Shown here one piece after another: positions 36,269-45,100 of a stretch of DNA of 64,000 bases. Origin of the DNA: Flavobacterium potami (lineage in GTDB: Bacteria > Bacteroidota > Bacteroidia > Flavobacteriales > Flavobacteriaceae); assembly GCF_020026915.1 (NCBI RefSeq), contig NZ_JAINUY010000001.1, positions 992,001-1,056,000 of the forward strand. Reading direction: 5' to 3'. The first letter of the stretch is position 1. Every line of letters begins with the position of its first letter. Under the pieces are notes generated by a model. The model searched no databases. It saw nothing but the letters and a program-made list of their open reading frames with translations, and was not told the origin of the DNA. The translations under genes and the position numbers were made by a program.

Positions 36269-36817
36269 ATGAAAAAGAATATCGCCATATTAGCCACAAA
36301 CGGTTTTGAAGAATCAGAATTAGCATCTCCAAAAGCCTATCTGGAAGAGCAAGGATGGAATGCAGATATCGTCAGTTTGAAATCTGGAACGATCAAATCT
36401 TGGAAAGACGGAAATTGGAGTACCGAATATAATGTTGATGTCGTTTTAGATCAGGCAAATGAAGCCGATTACGATGCTTTGGTTCTGCCAGGAGGAGTTA
36501 TAAATCCTGATTTATTAAGAAGAGAAGAAGCTGCAGTAAATTTTGTACGTTCGTTTTTTGAAAGTAAAAAACCAGTAGCTGCGATTTGTCACGGACCACA
36601 AATTCTGGTAGATGCAGATGTTTTAGACGGTCGAAAAGTAACTTCGTTTTTCTCTGTCAAAAACGATTTGATAAATGCCGGAGCACAATGGGAAGACTCA
36701 GAAGTTGTCGTAGACCACGGATTAGTAACCAGCCGAAACCCAAATGATTTGCCAGCTTTTAATAAAAAAATGGTGGAAGAAATTAAAGAAGGAATACACG
36801 AGCGTCAGAGAGTCTAA
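36269..36817 (+). CDS. DJ-1/PfpI-family protein (type 1 glutamine amidotransferase-like)
   Basis: 182 residues. KNIAILATNGFEESELASPK at the N-terminus is the typical start with a conserved Glu (near residue 15), and AICHGPQILVDAD holds the nucleophile elbow Cys-His-Gly (C112 or near). This layout is that of the PfpI/YhbO group, reported as proteases, chaperones or deglycases; the activity of this member cannot be told. Cytoplasmic. It is a single-gene unit ended by a good terminator at 36846. Confidence 0.92.
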   Translation: MKKNIAILATNGFEESELASPKAYLEEQGWNADIVSLKSGTIKSWKDGNWSTEYNVDVVLDQANEADYDALVLPGGVINPDLLRREEAAVNFVRSFFESKKPVAAICHGPQILVDADVLDGRKVTSFFSVKNDLINAGAQWEDSEVVVDHGLVTSRNPNDLPAFNKKMVEEIKEGIHERQRV

Positions 36818-36845
36818 AAAGATATTTTTAGATTTATGAAACTAT

Positions 36846-36880
36846 AAAAATGCAAGATCAATTTTGGTCTTGCATTTTTT
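36846..36880 (+). terminator. Rho-independent terminator after the DJ-1/PfpI gene
   Basis: AAAAATGCAAGA and TCTTGCATTTTT form a perfect 12-bp stem with a 10-nt loop, followed by TTTGTTTG. Confidence 0.88.
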
Positions 36881-36917
36881 TGTTTGTAATATCGGGTTCG
36901 ACTATTCCCACAATCTT

Positions 36918-37015
36918 GTCATTCCGAGGAACGAGGAATCTCCGCAAGTAGCTCGAAAAAGATTGGGTTCTTGTTGCGGAGTTTCTCGCGAAGATTTCTC
37001 CTCCGTCGAAATGAC
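36918..37015. repeat. REP-like inverted repeat, degenerate copy
   Basis: GTCATTCCGAGGAACGAGGA... at the left and TCTCCTCCGTCGAAATGAC at the right pair imperfectly. Same family as 27643 and 35963. Between here and 37264 lies a different set of structured sequence (next entry). Confidence 0.85.
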
Positions 37016-37124
37016 AAAAATGCGATAAATACATCCCAAAATATAGATTTAGTATATTTGTTAAAGAACATAAAGTAGTTGTAAGAAAAAGAATATAAAA
37101 TAAAGATTTTTCCTATATTTGGCG

Positions 37125-37261
37125 TTCCTATAATTACGACTTTACGGCTAAAGAAATTTGCCCTTGTATGATGTGTGCGGTATCGGAAACGACCGTAAAG
37201 CGCTGTCGTAGGCGTTAGGAACACTTAGATACAAGGGTTTTTATATTCCTAATACTACGAC
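37125..37261. other. Structured leader with three copies of a TTCCTA..TACGAC word
   Basis: TTCCTATAATTACGAC (37125-37140), its inverted form GTCGTAGGCGTTAGGAA (37205-37221) and a direct copy TTCCTAATACTACGAC (37246-37261) lie within 137 bp. Inside, CCCTTGTAT (37161-37169) pairs with ATACAAGGG (37229-37237), and TTTACGG with CCGTAAA. The last copy ends 3 bp before the ATG of the small gene at 37265. It could be an RNA leader, an old insertion target or a recombination site; I cannot decide. Confidence 0.5.
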
Positions 37262-37264
37262 ATT

Positions 37265-37498
37265 ATGAGTACAAACACCCTTTCCAAAGAAGCCGAAACA
37301 AGGCTGATTGATTTTTTTAACCATATTATCGATCCCGAAGATATGGCTAAAATATTAAGACAAGTAAACTGCATTTTAGCTCTCGGCGTAATGCGGCAAC
37401 ACGAAACCCTCCAAATTGGACTAACAAATTTCGAAGACAATTATTATTGGGTCAATGAATTGGCAGAGATTTTGAATCCTTATTTGAGTGAGGATTAA
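37265..37498 (+). CDS. Small protein of unknown function
   Basis: 77 residues, no recognised family. The sequence begins MSTNTLSKEAETRLIDFFN and is helical and acidic; a hydrophobic stretch CILALGVMRQH lies in the middle, and FEDNYYWVNELAEILNPYL near the end. Its good composition, clear stop and the strong terminator 15 bp downstream suggest a real gene. It is preceded by a structured leader (37125-37261). It lies next to the A+T-rich cluster on the opposite strand but looks independent of it. Confidence 0.65.
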   Translation: MSTNTLSKEAETRLIDFFNHIIDPEDMAKILRQVNCILALGVMRQHETLQIGLTNFEDNYYWVNELAEILNPYLSED

Positions 37499-37512
37499 GG
37501 TTTATAAAATGG

Positions 37513-37544
37513 AAAAACCTCGATTTTTTAGGATCGAGGTTTTT
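37513..37544. terminator. Bidirectional Rho-independent terminator
   Basis: AAAAACCTCGAT and ATCGAGGTTTTT form a perfect 12-bp stem with an 8-nt loop, with A-run and T-run on either side. It lies between the small gene (plus) and the last gene of the A+T-rich cluster (minus, stop at 37564). Confidence 0.9.
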
Positions 37545-37563
37545 AATTTAATAATTAAAATGC

Positions 37564-38253
37564 TTATATTTTATGAGCAGTTTTTACAAAAAAAACTTCT
37601 GTATTTTGTTCATAATAAAATACTAATCTCAATTTTTCATTATTAATCTGTACTTCGGAATACGACGTAAATTTATCTACAACTGTTACATTGCCTTGAA
37701 AAAAAGCAGTAATTATTTTAAAAATAAGCACCGAAGGATATTTAATATCATTTATTTCTTTACTTGTTGATAATGGATTTCCTTCATAACTAAAATGTTT
37801 ATAGCAATGAAATACACCACCTATAAAGTCAAAGCCTCCATTTTTATTTTCTTTGATATCACGATATAAATCGATTCGGAGTAGTTTCTCATTAATAACT
37901 CCATTTTTTACTTCTACTACGTAACAGAATTGCTCAGTTTTTAAAATTTCATTGAATCTATTTAAATCAAACCACGGCTCTAAGTCATATATGGCCTTAA
38001 TAACGTCATTTGCATTGCCTGTTCCAAATTGATTTGGATATTTTGCACTTGCAATTCCAAGATATCTATCTACTATAGCTGTAAATAAATTAGTTGGAAT
38101 TAAATAGTATGTTTTTCCATTAATTTCAATTGTTCTGTAATTATTTATTGCGATTCCAGTTCTTGCATGATTCTTCTTTTCATGATCCATTAATAACAAA
38201 GATTTCTTCTTTATAAAGTCTCGTATTATTATATATTCATCAATTTTTAACAT
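37564..38253 (-). CDS. Unknown protein, last gene of the A+T-rich cluster
   Basis: 229 residues, no family recognised. It begins MLKIDEYIIIRDFIKKKSLL and contains IEINGKTYYLIPTNLF, PNQFGTGNANDVIKAIYDLE and a late beta-rich half (EKLRLVFYYEQNTEVFFVKT). No membrane helix or signal peptide is seen, so it is probably cytoplasmic. Composition is much richer in A+T than in flanking genes. It follows the coiled-coil membrane gene by 93 bp in the same direction; it may be a fourth member of the cluster or a separate gene. Confidence 0.75.
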   Translation of the reverse strand: MLKIDEYIIIRDFIKKKSLLLMDHEKKNHARTGIAINNYRTIEINGKTYYLIPTNLFTAIVDRYLGIASAKYPNQFGTGNANDVIKAIYDLEPWFDLNRFNEILKTEQFCYVVEVKNGVINEKLLRIDLYRDIKENKNGGFDFIGGVFHCYKHFSYEGNPLSTSKEINDIKYPSVLIFKIITAFFQGNVTVVDKFTSYSEVQINNEKLRLVFYYEQNTEVFFVKTAHKI

Positions 38254-38346
38254 GCTATTTAAAAATTTCGATTACAACTAATTAATTTTTATATTTTTTA
38301 AACCTTAAGGAGTGCTAATGATATTTTGATCATCTACATATCTAGT

Positions 38347-39033
38347 TTATATTTCATCTAATTCCTCTCTCATCAAAGCAATTAATTCATCATTATATTT
38401 TTTAACTAGCTTCCCTGATTCTTCTAATTGCTTTTGATTCTGATTTATACTGTGATCATCACCATTCATTATTAATGAAGGCAAATCATTCAACGTTTTA
38501 TTGCTATCTGCTAGTGTTTTGTCAAAAGCTAAATTTAACATATCAAGTTTTTGAATTACTTTTTCACTAGCAATTAATCTAATGGTATTAGTTTCCTGTT
38601 TAACCCTAATTAAATCTTTATTGGCTTCAAATGTTAACTTCTGCATCTCATTACTCATAGTCGTTATCGCCTTCATTTGATGTTCATGTTCTTGAGTATT
38701 TAAAAAATTAGTCATAAAATCATTTATGATTAATGCCATTTTCTCTTGAGATTTAGTAGTGTTGTCTTTTGTGAATTGATCTAAAAACTGGAAAAAAGAA
38801 ACGTATTGATCTCTTTTGCTTTCGTATTTATATCTTCTTTTAGAGATCTCCAATTGATGTTCTTTTTTGAGTTCTTCTAATTCTTTACTGTATTTTGATT
38901 TTATTTTTTCTGTTTGATCAATTAACTTTTTATTTTCTGATTTTAATGCGTCTATTTTTGCTTTCTCTTGGATATAAGTTTTTATATATAAAGCTGATAT
39001 AGCTATTATAACTCCAATTAAATATAATTCCAT
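38347..39033 (-). CDS. Membrane-anchored coiled-coil protein of unknown function
   Basis: 228 residues. The N-terminal helix (residues ~2-20, ELYLIGVIIAISALYIKTYI) anchors it, followed by a long charged coiled coil (about 22-75: KAKIDALKSENKKLIDQTEK, KELEELKKEHQLEISKRRYK). The remainder is helical, with FFQFLDQFTKDN and EKVIQKLDMLNLAFD, and ends MREELDEI. No enzymatic motif is visible. The pattern resembles a scaffold or sensor between membrane and cytoplasm. It lies 52 bp after the four-helix membrane gene, and both share the A+T-rich composition. Confidence 0.75.
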   Translation of the reverse strand: MELYLIGVIIAISALYIKTYIQEKAKIDALKSENKKLIDQTEKIKSKYSKELEELKKEHQLEISKRRYKYESKRDQYVSFFQFLDQFTKDNTTKSQEKMALIINDFMTNFLNTQEHEHQMKAITTMSNEMQKLTFEANKDLIRVKQETNTIRLIASEKVIQKLDMLNLAFDKTLADSNKTLNDLPSLIMNGDDHSINQNQKQLEESGKLVKKYNDELIALMREELDEI

Positions 39034-39085
39034 TTAGTTTATTTAAATTGTTTATTATTATTAGCGATAATTATAATGTTCTAAA

Positions 39086-39535
39086 TTATATTGCAATTTT
39101 TACAAATGAACTAATAAAACGATAGCAACTGATAAGTGACCATGTTGTAATGAAAAAAATTATAATTTCATAAAAGTCTTTGGTAGGAAAGATGCATGTA
39201 GAAAAAATGAATATATACAAAACTCCAATTATTATTGTAAAAAATGAAAGCCAAATAGCATTGATTAAATAATTTTTGAAAAGATTAAATGTTTCAGAAT
39301 CTTCTTTAATTGCTCTGATGTATTGATTATCCAATGAATTAATTATTGTCAAAACCGTAATTAAAAAACCAATTAATATTCCAAAAAGTGACATGTTCAC
39401 TTCTACTAAACCAATAAAATTAAATTTTATACTGCTACCTATTAAAAGAAAAAACAATAACAATATAGTTGAAATTATAATTGGATAATTCATTTCCCAT
39501 CTGGCGATGAGTGTATATTTTTTTTTACATTCCAT
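39086..39535 (-). CDS. Four-helix membrane protein of unknown function
   Basis: 149 residues. Four hydrophobic segments lie at ~17-35, 47-67, 91-113 and 121-138. Between helices 2 and 3 a short loop carries NSLDNQYIRAIKEDSETFNLFKN, probably cytoplasmic. Small four-helix proteins with this layout occur as effectors or anchors in compact defence modules, but I cannot name a family. It begins 6 nt after the stop of the 304-residue gene, so the two are almost certainly co-translated. An ATG at residue 15 is an alternative start. Confidence 0.75.
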   Translation of the reverse strand: MECKKKYTLIARWEMNYPIIISTILLLFFLLIGSSIKFNFIGLVEVNMSLFGILIGFLITVLTIINSLDNQYIRAIKEDSETFNLFKNYLINAIWLSFFTIIIGVLYIFIFSTCIFPTKDFYEIIIFFITTWSLISCYRFISSFVKIAI

Positions 39536-39541
39536 ATTAAA

Positions 39542-40456
39542 TTATAGTCTATATGCTTTATCTAATTTAGGTTTTCTTTTCAAATAAAAACCTTCAATTT
39601 GAGTGATTTTTTCTTTAATTGAAAATTTAGTTATAGTAGTAACTTGTTCAACCTGTATGTAATCAAAAATTCGATTAGTTATTAAATCAATAGGTTCAAT
39701 TTTACCAGAATCTAAATCTACAATATCTACTTTAAACTTTGTTACTTCATGCTTGAATCCTACAGATGAAATTGCAAAATTTGCCAATTGTTTTATCGCT
39801 TTAAAATTTAAGAATTTATTTCGATCGGTTCCAGCTGCAATTTTTACGTCTATATATGATCCGTCAATTGTGTCAACTAAATCTTTTGTTTCCATTACTC
39901 CTTTAATTTTAGATTTTTTTTCTGGAACATTATCTAAACTGAGCATTTTTATTTCTAAATTTCTAACTCCCTTAGAGTTTAAGAATTTTTCATAATCATT
40001 TGTTGAAGTAACTACAATTATTTCAAAACTTGGCAGATTGAAATTTTGTCTTAATAAATTACAAAATGATTCTAGTGTTGGACCAGGTACTTTACTTTCA
40101 ATAGCAATAATCATATTCTCAGAGTCATAAAAAAATGCAGCATCATATCCTAATCCATTAAAGCCATTAATATTTATGGCTTCGAGCTTTTTATTTTCCT
40201 GATTCCATTTTGGAGGAATATTTTTTTCTTGGGTGTATACCAAAGCGCCACCTAAATATCTAATATTTATTTCTCTTGATTCTATAGCTGAAACAGTACC
40301 ATCTCCTTGATCTATAAACTGAACTTTTAAGTTTTTAAAACTAATTGCTTTCTTAAATTTTGATTTTACATCCTTAATTTTTTGAGTTGAAGCATTTTTT
40401 AGGTTTACTTTTATCTGATAGTAGTTTATTTTTGTTTTTTTGTATTTTTTTGCCAT
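39542..40456 (-). CDS. Soluble protein, possibly DUF6731/DUF4747-like; lead gene of the A+T-rich cluster
   Basis: 304 residues. Basic N-terminus MAKKYKKTKINYYQIKVNLK, then a central GYDAAFFYDSENMIIAIESK (residues 104-123) and VPGPTLESFCNLLRQNF, and a late IVDLDSGKIEPIDLITNRIF. This order (short sugar-like first strand, central FFYD..xIAIE block, late 'ExIDL..NR' block) recalls DUF6731/DUF4747-type proteins that are found in phage-defence neighbourhoods, but I cannot confirm it by eye. No membrane helix. It is the first gene of the cluster and is followed after 6 nt by a four-helix membrane protein. Confidence 0.7.
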   Translation of the reverse strand: MAKKYKKTKINYYQIKVNLKNASTQKIKDVKSKFKKAISFKNLKVQFIDQGDGTVSAIESREINIRYLGGALVYTQEKNIPPKWNQENKKLEAININGFNGLGYDAAFFYDSENMIIAIESKVPGPTLESFCNLLRQNFNLPSFEIIVVTSTNDYEKFLNSKGVRNLEIKMLSLDNVPEKKSKIKGVMETKDLVDTIDGSYIDVKIAAGTDRNKFLNFKAIKQLANFAISSVGFKHEVTKFKVDIVDLDSGKIEPIDLITNRIFDYIQVEQVTTITKFSIKEKITQIEGFYLKRKPKLDKAYRL

Positions 40457-40658
40457 TACTTCTTATTATTAAAGTTACTTTATTTCTTTTAAAAAACTAA
40501 ACTTTTTGATTTATAGGTTTTTACATGTTTTGTGAAATTAAACATAAAAAACAGGGTATGATTATGGAAAACCATAATCTATAAAAATTAAAATAACAAG
40601 TGTATGAATAAATATAGATGTGTTAGTAAGTATTTATACCTAATTTGTATTAAAAAAA

Positions 40659-40693
40659 AGGACAGCTCCCCACAAATCAGAGGGAACTGTCCT
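40659..40693 (-). terminator. Terminator after the third efflux operon
   Basis: AGGACAG-CTCCC pairs with GGGA-A-CTGTCCT; on the minus strand the stem is followed by eight T. It lies 78 bp past the stop of the adaptor gene at 40771. The rest of the gap 40457-40770 holds no gene that I trust. Confidence 0.85.
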
Positions 40694-40770
40694 AAGGCAA
40701 ATTTTAGATTTGCACTCCGAAGAATGCGTACAGTAATTGGTAATCTACTAAAAAGAAGACTAAACGCAGG

Positions 40771-41859
40771 TTATTCGTTTATGATATCGCCTTCTTTAGT
40801 TTCTTCGCTGGCGATTTTTACCAGTTTATCTTGAGGGTTCAAGTCACCGAAAATTTCGATTTTATCTTCGATTTCTCTTCCTTTTTTAATGTCAACTCTT
40901 GTTGCTTTGTGGTTTACAACTTTTACCACATAAATTCCTTCTGCAGAACTTACTACTGCCGATTTTGGAACTACATACGTACTGTCTTTCGCGTTAAGCG
41001 GTAAAAGAACTTCGGCAACCATTCCAGGTAATAAGTTTCCTTTGGTGTTGTGAACATCCATTTCAACTCTTTCAGAACGAAGTTTTAAATCTAAAGCGCC
41101 AGACATTCTGGTAATTTTAGCTGAGAAAGTATCTGGCAGAGATTTTACATTAAAACTCATTTCGTCTCCTGCATGTAAATATCCTGTGTACAATTCTGGA
41201 ACAGAAACCGCCAAACGTAATTTAGATTGCTCTTGAATCGTTAATAAAGGCAAATCTGAACCTTTTCCTGCCGGACCAACAAATGTTCCTAAATTCACAT
41301 TTCTAGCCGCTACAACACCGTCAAATGGAGCACGGATTTCTAAATAACCTCTCATAATCGAGATTTCTTTGTGAGCAGCGATTGCAGCTTGGTATTGTGC
41401 GTAATCAGAATTTTTCTTTCCGTTCGCCATTTCTAAATCGTTTTTAGAAATTGTTCCTTCCACTTTGCTCGTTTCGTACAAACGGTTGTATGTGCTTTTG
41501 CTGGTTGCGTAAATCGCTTCCATAGATTTCAATCTAGATTCGGCAGCAGCCAATTGTGAACTGATTTCAGGCGCTTCTAATACAATTAAAAGCTGTCCTT
41601 TTTTTACTTTAGTTCCAATATCAACTTTTAAAGTTTTTACGAAACTGCTCACTTTTGCATACAAATCAACTTGTTGGAAACCTGTTAATTCAGCTGGTAA
41701 ACGCAATTCAGTTGTTAGTTTTTCTTTCGATAAAAGGAAAGTTTCAACTTTAGGTTCGATTTCTGGTTTTGCAGTTTCTTCTTTTTTCTTTTCGCAACCG
41801 CTTAATACAACTAATGCTGTAAATAATAATGCAGATGATTTTATAATGTTACTTTTCAT
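40771..41859 (-). CDS. RND efflux periplasmic adaptor lipoprotein, third system
   Basis: 362 residues. MKSNIIKSSALLFTALVVLSGC carries a lipobox (Cys22), then KKKEETAKPEIEPK. The membrane-fusion fold appears as QVDLYAKVSSFVKTLKVDIG and IRAPFDGVVAARNVNLG, with LRLAVSVPELYTGYLHAGDE in the barrel. The order in this operon is OMF, pump, adaptor, so the adaptor is last, unlike in the tetR locus. It is separated from the pump gene by 244 bp containing a palindromic element and a short tandem array. Its substrate class is unknown. Confidence 0.92.
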   Translation of the reverse strand: MKSNIIKSSALLFTALVVLSGCEKKKEETAKPEIEPKVETFLLSKEKLTTELRLPAELTGFQQVDLYAKVSSFVKTLKVDIGTKVKKGQLLIVLEAPEISSQLAAAESRLKSMEAIYATSKSTYNRLYETSKVEGTISKNDLEMANGKKNSDYAQYQAAIAAHKEISIMRGYLEIRAPFDGVVAARNVNLGTFVGPAGKGSDLPLLTIQEQSKLRLAVSVPELYTGYLHAGDEMSFNVKSLPDTFSAKITRMSGALDLKLRSERVEMDVHNTKGNLLPGMVAEVLLPLNAKDSTYVVPKSAVVSSAEGIYVVKVVNHKATRVDIKKGREIEDKIEIFGDLNPQDKLVKIASEETKEGDIINE

Positions 41860-41915
41860 TTTTTGGTTTTATATAATGAATATGTTTTAAGCTTTTGAAA
41901 GTGAATAAAATTTAA

Positions 41916-42054
41916 TTTAACACATAGAATCATAGCTCTTCTTTATGAATAAAGGCGTTTCACTTGTTTCAATGCACATAGCTATGTGTGAAAACTAGTT
42001 TTTTCTTTTACCTTTTTTTATTTAAAACTAAAATCTATGTTTCTATGTGTTTAA
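41916..42054. repeat. ~140-bp palindromic element, copy B
   Basis: TTTAACACATAGAATCATAG and CTATGTTTCTATGTGTTTAA as outer arms, inner CACATAGCTATGTG, and AGGCGTTTCACT and AACTAGTTT as in copy A (19387-19532). As in copy A, it lies just after an RND pump gene and before the next efflux gene. Confidence 0.85.
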
Positions 42055-42076
42055 AAAAAATTACATCCAACGAGTT

Positions 42077-42127
42077 CGACTTTCGACTTTATGACTTTCG
42101 ACTTTATGACTTTCCAACTTTCGACTT
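42077..42127. repeat. Short tandem array (CGACTTT/ATGACTTT) running into a gene end
   Basis: Alternating CGACTTT and ATGACTTT words span the intergenic end and the last codons of the pump gene, whose C-terminal SKSKVGKS is encoded inside the array. It may have shifted the stop codon of that gene. Confidence 0.75.
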
Positions 42128-45100
42128 ACTGATTGATGAGATATAATGGATGCTTTCTTCGTCCTCAGGATCTAAAGAAACAGATTGTGTCGATGTTTTT
42201 TCTTGTGCCCATGCAAATATTTGCGGCAAGATCAATAATACGGCAAAAGTAGAAAATAATAATCCACCGATAACCGCTCTTCCTAACGGAGAAACTTGAT
42301 CGCCTCCTTCGCCATGTCCGATTGCCATTGGCAACATACCCATAATCATCGCAACAGAAGTCATGATAATTGGACGAAGACGCAACGCTGCTGCTTCACG
42401 AGCCGATTCTAAGGCATTTCCATTTATTTTACGCAATTGTTCGGCATTGGTCACCAAAAGTACGGCGTTGGCAATAGAAACCCCAACCGACATGATGATT
42501 CCCATGTATGATTGTAAGTTCAATGTTGAACCAGTTAATGTCAGCATTAATAATGATCCTAAAACTACCGCAGGAACCGTTGTTAAGATTACCAACGAAA
42601 CTTTGAACGATTGGAAGTTAGCGGCCAACATTAAGAAGATTACGAATACGGCAACCAATAACCCCGTTTGTAAACTGCTTAATGTTTCAGTCAATACAGT
42701 ACTTAGTCCGATTGGCGTGATAAATAAACCACGAGGTAATTCGCCCAATGAACTAATTGTTTTGCTCACATCTTTTGATGCCGTACCTAAATCGGTTTGG
42801 TAGATGTTGGCCGTAACGGTAATGTATGGCATGGCCCCTAAGTTGTCATTTTCACCACTTACAAAGCCTGGTGTAATTTTGGCAACGTCACTTAAAACAG
42901 GACGAAGCGAGTTTTTTAATACTGGAATTTCTCCAATATCAGTTTTGCTTTTCATTTTGTTTAAAGGCACTTGAACCTGAACAGAATATGATAATCCCGC
43001 TCTTTCATCAACCCAGTTATTTTTTTCGGTATAACGTGAAGATGAGGTCGAAGCTACAAGCGAACGAGAAATATCATTCATATCTACTCCTAATTCAGCG
43101 GCACGAGTTCTGTCAATGTCAATATTCATTGCTGGATAATGAATTGGCTGACCAATTTGCACGTCTCTGAAATACGAAATCGCTTTTAATTTGTCTACAA
43201 TTTGAGTCGCGTACAATTCGTTTTTCTTTTTGTCTTTTCCGGCAACTCGAATCTCGATTGGAGTAGGAGAACCTTGACTTAAAACTTTATCTGTCAATTC
43301 GATTGGCTCGAAAGAAAGTTTAGTGTCAGGCAATACTTTTTTCAATCTTGCTCTAAACTCGTCTTTAAAGTCATCCATGTCTGCTTCATAGTCCTTTAAA
43401 CTCACTTGGAAAACCGCTTCGTGAGAACCTGCCATGAACAAATAAATTGGGTTGATCGAGAATAGAGAAGGGTGCTGCCCCACATATACAGATGTAATTC
43501 CGATATGCTCTTTTCCAACCATTTTTTCTAATTCTTTCAAAACAACTCTAGCTTGTTCTTCTGTTCTTTCCAAACGTGTTCCATCAACCGCACGCATTCT
43601 TAATTGAAACTGACTTGAATTGGTTCTTGGGAAAACATCTTTTCCGATGAAATTAATAAACAAAACAGCCAGAAGAATAGATCCCGTTAGATAAATAATT
43701 GTCGTTGCCTTTTTATGAACAAACAAACGATCTAAAGTTCGCATGAAACGATTTCTGAATTTTTCGAAACCAGAAACTTTTCCATCATTGTTGAAATCTT
43801 CTCTTTCAACCAAATCCTTTTTCTGACCAATTAAATTTTGCTCCGATTCAGGTGTTAATCCGCAGGCGTTAAATTCTGCTTCGTCGTCTGTAATATTTGG
43901 TTCGTGTGCATGTTTTTCATGTCCTTTCATCATCCAGTTCGCCATTACAGGCACGAAAGTCTGAGACAATAAGAACGAAATAACCATTGAGAAACCAATT
44001 GCTAAAGCCAAAGGCAAAAACAACGCTCCAGGAATACCAACCATGGTAAATGCTGGTGCAAATACGGCTAGAATACAAAGTAAGATCAATAATTTAGGTA
44101 AAGCGATTTCCTGACAGGCATCCCAAATGGCGAGCGCTTTTGGTTTTCCCATGTCGAGATGCTGGTGAATATTTTCGATGGTAACGGTACTTTCGTCCAC
44201 CAAAATACCAATCGCAAGAGCTAATCCTGATAAAGACATCAAGTTGATCGTTTGTCCGAATAATTTCAGGAATAAAACTCCAGAAATAATAGAAATTGGA
44301 ATCGTCATAATTACGATTAACGCTGCACGACGGTCACCCAAGAATAACAATACCATTAATCCCGTTAAAACCGCACCAATAATTCCTTCAGTAATCAAAC
44401 TTTTTACGGAGTTGATTACATAAACCGATTGGTCAAATTCGTACGTAATGTTTACGTCTTCAGGAAGTGTACTTTGAATTTTAGGCAATTCTTTTTTCAA
44501 TTTTTGAACCACATCCCAAGTCGAAGCATCTCCCGCTTTTGCAATACTAATGTAAACCGAACGTTTTCCGTTTACTAACGCATAACCTGCTGTGATATCG
44601 GCACCATCTTTTACAGAGGCAACATCACCTAATTTTAAGTTTTGAACACCGCCTTTGAATAACGGAATCTGCTCAAAATCTTTAACTTCTTTAATGGTAT
44701 TATTGGTTGGCGTAATATAGTTTTTGTCGCCCATACGCACGTTTCCAGATGGAGCAGTTTGGTTGTTCAAACGAATCGCATCTACGATTTGGTCTGGCGT
44801 CATATTATGAGAACGCAATAAATCTGGGTCTACGTTAACCTCAATTGTTCTCGGGCTTCCTCCAAAAGGCGCAGGAGATAATAAACCAGGAATTGCGGTA
44901 AACGAAGCACGAACATAAACGTTGGCTAAATCCTGTAATTCGTTGTTTGATCTAATCTTACTGCTCAAAACCAATTGTCCGATTGGAAGAGAAGAAGCAT
45001 CAAAACGAATGATAAACGGTGGCTGAGTTCCCGGAGGAAAAGCCGCCTGGATTCTGTTCGAAAGTGCACTTAACTCGGCAGCTGCCTGAGCCATGTTCGT

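Noticed and set aside
36918..37015. CRISPR-like repeats
   Set aside because: The repeated units are palindromic REP copies at scattered sites; there is no regular repeat-spacer array anywhere in the window.
36919..37224. 101-residue open frame on the minus strand
   Set aside because: It covers a REP repeat and the structured leader; codon usage is poor and the product resembles translated REP sequence.
37265..37498. Assignment of the small orphan gene to the A+T-rich cluster
   Set aside because: It is on the opposite strand and separated by a bidirectional terminator, so I treat it as independent.
40604..40834. 76-residue open frame on the plus strand
   Set aside because: It spans a terminator hairpin and the end of the adaptor gene on the other strand.
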